A stretch of 64,000 nt of DNA from Neorhizobium sp. NCHU2750 (GTDB lineage: Bacteria > Pseudomonadota > Alphaproteobacteria > Rhizobiales > Rhizobiaceae): positions 62,001 to 126,000 of the forward strand of contig NZ_CP030831.1 in NCBI RefSeq assembly GCF_003597675.1, given 5' to 3'. Positions 60,973-64,000 of the stretch are shown one piece after another. Below the pieces are notes generated by a model that saw only the letters and a list, made by a program, of their open reading frames with translations, was not told the DNA's origin and did not search any database. Numbering within the stretch: position 1 is the stretch's first letter; every line of letters begins with the position of its first letter. Made by a program: the position numbers and the translations under genes.

Positions 60973-61149
60973 ATGAACACCGATCTTTCCCTTGCGCAGA
61001 ACCATGCCTTCCAGCTTTCCCGCACCCTGATGGTTCCGGTCACGCTCTTTAGGTCCGGTAACGAGTTCGGCGTTCTGCCGAGCGACGAACTCGACGACGA
61101 AGACGATCTGGAGATCGTGCATGAATACGTTCCGGGCGGGTCTCATTGA
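60973..61149 (+). CDS. Small acidic hypothetical protein (58 aa)
   Basis: A 58-codon frame with GGAG just upstream encodes an acidic protein with LMVPVTLFRSGNEFGVLPSD followed by a run of Asp/Glu (DELDDEDDLEIV). The mixed hydrophobic start and acidic end look like a folded small protein. Similar short genes are common on rhizobial plasmids, but I do not know a function. It ends 217 bp before the TOPRIM gene. Confidence 0.55.
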   Translation: MNTDLSLAQNHAFQLSRTLMVPVTLFRSGNEFGVLPSDELDDEDDLEIVHEYVPGGSH

Positions 61150-61190
61150 GACCCTTCTCGCCTTTTTGGTGCCGCTTGCGAGCCGCAGGC

Positions 61191-61271
61191 GGCAAGGGAA
61201 GCTGCGCCGCTGCTGGCACCCCGGCGGCGGCGCAAGGTGCAGATTGTCATCTTGCCAGCCGCGCCCTTGCC
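61191..61271 (+). promoter_or_regulatory. Structured leader: GGCAAGGG/CCCTTGCC inverted repeat
   Basis: GGCAAGGG (61191-61198) pairs with CCCTTGCC (61264-61271) around 65 nt. AAGCTGCGCCGCT follows the first arm. The same layout, with GTCAAGGG/CCCTTGAC arms and AAGCTTCGCCCGCT, occurs at 63544-63581. It lies 96 bp before the ATG at 61367 and may be a leader RNA structure. Confidence 0.35.
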
Positions 61272-61366
61272 TCCTTTGCTCTTCGCGGCGTCCGGAGCAG
61301 GCCCCGCAAGGTGTGGGGAAAAGAAACAGAAGGAAAGGCGGGCGCAAGGGTGCGTCGGGAAGAAAA

Positions 61367-62290
61367 ATGGAAAAGAACGAACTGGAAAAACTGCGGGACC
61401 GCGTGCAATGCGCCGCGGTGCTGGAGCAGGCAGGGTTTGCCATCGACCTGAAGGAGAGCACCCGCAGGGCGGTCAAATTCCGCGGCGGCGGGGCCATAAT
61501 CATCGTGATTCACGAGGGCAGGGGCTGGTTCGATCCGCTGTCCGATGCCAAGGGTGACGTGTTCGGTCTTGTCGAGCATCTCGACCGAGTGCCCTTTGTC
61601 GAAGCCCTCGACCATGTCGCATCGCTGGTCGACTTCGTCCCGAAGGAGCCGGTCTGGACCCACGCTGCGCGCGAGATCGATCTGCCGGCCGGAGTTTCAG
61701 AACGATGGACGAAGCGCCGCAAGCCGTGGCCGGGTTCGATGACCTGGCGCTATCTCTGCGAAGAACGCTGCGTTCCTGAAGCAACCATCCGCGCAGCGAT
61801 CCGGCATGATCTCGTGCGCGAAGGTCCGCGCGGCAGTATGTGGGCCGCGCACCGTGACAGCGAGGGCGCCGTCACCGGCTGGGAGGAACGCGGGCCGGAA
61901 TGGCGCGGCTTTTCGACCGGAGGCGCGAAAGTGTTGTTCAGGTTCGGCGCGATCCTTGCGCCGCGCGTTTGCGTGACGGAAGCTGCGATCGACGCCATGA
62001 GCCTTGCCGCGCTGGAGAGTAATCGTCGCGATAGCCTCTATGTCAGTACCGGCGGCGGCTGGGCTCCCGCCACCGATGCGGCGATCCGTTTGTTGGCGGC
62101 GCGGACGGGTATGTCGGTGGTCGCCGCCACTGACAATAACGCGCAGGGCGATATCTACGCTGATCGGTTGGAAGCAATTACCCGGGACGCTGACTGCGGC
62201 TTTGAGCGCCTTCGTCCCCACCACGAAGACTGGAACGAGGACCTTTGCGCTCAGCTGCGCGCGAATTCGAGGAGAGGCGCGATGTCGTGA
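61367..62290 (+). CDS. TOPRIM-domain (DUF3991-like) plasmid protein
   Basis: This 307-residue protein has an N-terminal DUF3991-like part (VLEQAGFAIDLKESTRRAVK, GWFDPLSDAKGDVFGLVEHL) and a C-terminal TOPRIM domain with VCVTEAAIDAMSLAAL carrying the conserved Glu and VVAATDNNAQGD with the DxN/D-like acid pair. TOPRIM proteins act on nucleic acid backbones, as primases or nucleases do. The family is common on rhizobial plasmids. The ATG 61367 follows GGGAAG. It is convergent with the Fic gene and overlaps its 3' end by 40 bp. Confidence 0.8.
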   Translation: MEKNELEKLRDRVQCAAVLEQAGFAIDLKESTRRAVKFRGGGAIIIVIHEGRGWFDPLSDAKGDVFGLVEHLDRVPFVEALDHVASLVDFVPKEPVWTHAAREIDLPAGVSERWTKRRKPWPGSMTWRYLCEERCVPEATIRAAIRHDLVREGPRGSMWAAHRDSEGAVTGWEERGPEWRGFSTGGAKVLFRFGAILAPRVCVTEAAIDAMSLAALESNRRDSLYVSTGGGWAPATDAAIRLLAARTGMSVVAATDNNAQGDIYADRLEAITRDADCGFERLRPHHEDWNEDLCAQLRANSRRGAMS

Positions 62291-62847
62291 TTATCCGCGG
62301 CCTGCAGTGCCGCGACGTACCGCGTGCGCAGATCTCCCACGTCGCCCAGGCTCCCGCTACCCCAGCTGAAGGGCTCGGCGCCCAGTTTTTCCACGAGCAG
62401 ATCGGCGGCCAGCCGCGCGTGACGTCCGTTGCCGTTCGGAAACGGATGGATGGCGACCAGGCGATGGTGGAAACGTATTGCGATCTCGTCCGGCGCGAAT
62501 GTCTCATGCTCGACCCAATACCGAACGTCATCGAGCAGCGCCGTGAGTTCGACCGGAATTCGGTAGGCCTGGATGCCGATATTGCGCTCCGTCGTTCGGA
62601 AGCTGCCTGCCCATTGCCAGACCTCGCCGAACATGCGTCGGTGCAATGTACGCATGAAGTCTTCGGTCAGCATCCTGCCGACCGGCATGCGCCGTCGTCC
62701 GCGAGCCCAGGCTGCGCCCTCGACGATGTTTTCCTGTTCTGCCTCGTTGAGATCCTGCCTGTGGGTGATCCAGCTTTGAAGCAGGCCCTCGCGCTCCTGC
62801 GGCTCGAGAGGTGTTGCGTCCTCTGGTTCCTGGAAAAGGTCAGTCAT
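62251..62847 (-). CDS. Fic-domain protein (mobile mystery protein B)
   Basis: This 198-residue protein has the complete Fic motif HPFPNGNGRHAR (134-145), so it should transfer AMP or another nucleotide group to a target. An IVEGAA segment (41-46) resembles the inhibitory helix of Fic proteins, though the usual Ser/Thr is replaced by Glu. The gene overlaps the upstream HTH gene by 4 bp (ATGA), the standard pairing of mobile mystery proteins A and B. It is probably a toxin-like stability factor. Confidence 0.87.
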   Translation of the reverse strand: MTDLFQEPEDATPLEPQEREGLLQSWITHRQDLNEAEQENIVEGAAWARGRRRMPVGRMLTEDFMRTLHRRMFGEVWQWAGSFRTTERNIGIQAYRIPVELTALLDDVRYWVEHETFAPDEIAIRFHHRLVAIHPFPNGNGRHARLAADLLVEKLGAEPFSWGSGSLGDVGDLRTRYVAALQAADNHDIAPLLEFARS

Positions 62848-63305
62848 TTTTCTGACCAGAGATCGCGCTCGGAAAGCTGGTCGCGAATATAGGTCTGGAC
62901 GCGGGCCTCGAGATCGCCATCGTCCGTTCCCTGTGCCTCCAGACGCATCGTATGCGCGACCCGCTGGAGTTCGCGCATTGCGATCTTGCGCGCTCGCTCA
63001 TCGACGGTGGCCTCGAGCGACGTATTCGGGACCAATGCGTAGACCAGCGTGCAGTCGAGCGCCTCTGCCGCACGCCGCAAGGTGTTGAGCTGGATCGTTC
63101 CGGATGCCTCCGACTTCTCGATCGCTTCGACGGTCTGGGGCCGGATTCCCATCCGCGAGCCGAGCTGCGACCCCGTCATGCCAAGCGCGTCGCGCAACGC
63201 CCGGACCCATCCTTTCGGAGGTGCCCTGAAGCCTTCCGCCGGCTGCAGTCCGCAAAGACGCTCGTCAAGCCTCTTGCGTGCTCGTTTCCTTGCATCGTCC
63301 TTCAT
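62844..63305 (-). CDS. HTH protein (mobile mystery protein A)
   Basis: This 153-residue protein has an Xre-like helix-turn-helix (LGMTGSQLGSRMGIRPQTVE, then AIEKSEASGTIQLNTLRRAA). It is the usual partner of the Fic protein, acting as repressor and perhaps antitoxin. A perfect 9-bp inverted repeat (63364-63383) lies 58 bp upstream of the start and is a good autorepression site. The stop overlaps the Fic start. Confidence 0.86.
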   Translation of the reverse strand: MKDDARKRARKRLDERLCGLQPAEGFRAPPKGWVRALRDALGMTGSQLGSRMGIRPQTVEAIEKSEASGTIQLNTLRRAAEALDCTLVYALVPNTSLEATVDERARKIAMRELQRVAHTMRLEAQGTDDGDLEARVQTYIRDQLSERDLWSEK

Positions 63306-63363
63306 CGTTTATCTTTCCTCCGCCGCTCGTCATCAGACAACAGGCTGATTGCTGCGCTCAATC

Positions 63364-63383
63364 TATCAGGTTACAACCTGATA
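63364..63383. promoter_or_regulatory. Palindrome TATCAGGTT-AC-AACCTGATA
   Basis: Two perfect 9-bp arms are separated by AC, 58 bp upstream of the mobile mystery protein A start. This is the expected size and place for the operator of its helix-turn-helix protein. The repeat is the only one of its length in this gap. Confidence 0.6.
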
Positions 63384-63467
63384 ATCAATTCCGTTTGATC
63401 AGCCCAAAGTATGATAGGACAAGCGATTGAACCAGCCTGTAAGCTGATTTCATCTGAATGAAATAGC

Positions 63468-63515
63468 AAGGAGGGGAAGGAAGGAGGGGAAGGGGAAGGG
63501 GAAGGGGAAGGGGAA
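63468..63515 (+). repeat. 48-nt purine tract with five GGGGAA tandem repeats
   Basis: Every base from 63468 to 63515 is A or G. The last 30 bases are five perfect GGGGAA units (63486-63515). Such tracts can change copy number by slippage and can form G-rich structures. It lies between the operator of the HTH/Fic unit and the leader of the next gene. Confidence 0.8.
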
Positions 63516-63543
63516 CGCCGGTTGCCGCATGCCCGCCAGCCGC

Positions 63544-63581
63544 GTCAAGGGTAAAGCTTCGCCCGCTGCGCGGCCCTTGAC
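63544..63581 (+). promoter_or_regulatory. Leader hairpin GTCAAGGG/CCCTTGAC
   Basis: GTCAAGGG (63544-63551) pairs perfectly with CCCTTGAC (63574-63581) around a 22-nt loop containing AAGCTTCGCCCGCT. It lies 113 bp before the ATG at 63695 and is similar in arms and loop to the element at 61191-61271. No U-run follows, so it is more likely a leader structure than a terminator. Confidence 0.4.
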
Positions 63582-63694
63582 CCGTCCGGACGGAGAGGCG
63601 GCGCCAAGGAGGGGTCAGGAAGGGCTGAAGAGGATGGCGACATCGCGAGGATGAGCCGCGTGTCTTTCCCGACGAGGCTGAAAGGAGCCCGCCC

Positions 63695-64000
63695 ATGACT
63701 GTCTCTCCGATCCGAAAAGTCCTTGAAGGCATTGCCGATCGCCGGCAGATGTTCCGCATGTTCGACCGCCACGCGCAACGCCCGAACCGTTGGGAGGGTG
63801 ACGACAGCGCACTTTATCGAGGCGAATGGTTCGAAGTTGCCCAGGCGCAACACGATTACATGTTCGAGATCCTGCCACCGCTGTTCATGCGGGGCGACAT
63901 GTTCGCCATGCGCGAGTTCCTTACCGACAGCATCACCAGCATCTTTTTCACGCTGAAGATCGACGACCGGATGCGGTATTTCCATGCCTATTGCGACCTC
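63695..64000 (+). CDS. DUF1419-type plasmid protein (5' part)
   Basis: The frame is open from ATG 63695 to the right edge (102 codons). It reads VLEGIADRRQMFRMFDRHAQ, then YRGEWFEVAQAQHDYMFEIL and PPLFMRGDMFAMREFL. From memory this matches DUF1419 proteins, found mostly on rhizobial plasmids with unknown function. AAAGGAG lies 9 bp upstream of the start. The C-terminus is outside the window. Confidence 0.75.
   Translation, partial: MTVSPIRKVLEGIADRRQMFRMFDRHAQRPNRWEGDDSALYRGEWFEVAQAQHDYMFEILPPLFMRGDMFAMREFLTDSITSIFFTLKIDDRMRYFHAYCDL

Noticed and set aside
60421..61503. 360-codon minus-strand frame
   Set aside because: It runs across the 58-aa gene, leader region and TOPRIM start, has a low-complexity Ser/Pro/Phe-rich beginning and no recognisable domain.
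63468..63515. CRISPR-like repeat
   Set aside because: The GGGGAA units are contiguous with no spacers, so this is a simple tandem repeat.

Overview
The window is about 60% GC and reads as an accessory replicon (plasmid or chromid) of an alphaproteobacterium of the rhizobia/Agrobacterium group. The support is a rhizobial-type imuA-imuB-dnaE2 mutasome with an alphaproteobacterial LexA box (GAAC-N7-GAAC), an IetA/IetS pair first known from an Agrobacterium plasmid, a TOPRIM-domain and a DUF1419-type protein typical of rhizobial plasmids, and mobile mystery proteins A/B. No rRNA, tRNA, CRISPR array, transposase or replication origin was recognised.

Layout. (1) 1-7949 is a defence/stability region. 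It holds a zinc metallopeptidase followed by an XPD/DinG-like helicase fused to a PD-(D/E)XK nuclease, an Xre/RES toxin-antitoxin pair with a third nuclease-like gene, and small unknown genes. (2) 7969-9855 is a LysR regulator divergent from a PhzF-family enzyme. (3) 10292-18050 is a plus-strand organosulfur operon: SsuCBA-like transporter, LLM flavin monooxygenases (one a remnant, one shortened), an SDR and a GMC oxidoreductase. (4) 18185-37382 is a long run of minus-strand genes: haloalkane-dehalogenase-like hydrolase, two AhpD-fold proteins, acyl-CoA-dehydrogenase-like monooxygenases, a ribose-type ABC importer, a lactonase, a dipeptide-type ABC importer, an FMO and two LLM monooxygenases. 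A divergent LysR gene follows at 37554. (5) 38562-42941 is a second defence block: an AbiEi-like antitoxin with no visible toxin, then IetA and IetS. (6) 43292-50331 is another sulfonate operon: LLM, SsuA/C/B, LysR, four-domain rhodanese and His-rich cupin. (7) 50818-59100 is a VOC protein and a DNA-repair block: SRAP protein, ATP-dependent ligase, imuA, imuB and dnaE2. (8) 59335-64000 holds a PIN-like protein and plasmid genes: a 58-aa ORF, TOPRIM, Fic/HTH pair and a DUF1419-type start.

The central theme is scavenging sulfur from organic sulfur compounds. Uptake systems feed several FMN-dependent monooxygenases that cleave C-S bonds, and dehydrogenases, hydrolases and sulfurtransferases probably process the carbon and sulfur products. 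A 19-bp palindrome (GTCTA-N9-TAGAC or close variant) lies upstream of three separate transcription units of this theme and of the LysR gene at 37554, which suggests one shared regulon. The defence/TA modules at both ends and in the middle, and the SOS mutasome, fit a mobile replicon.
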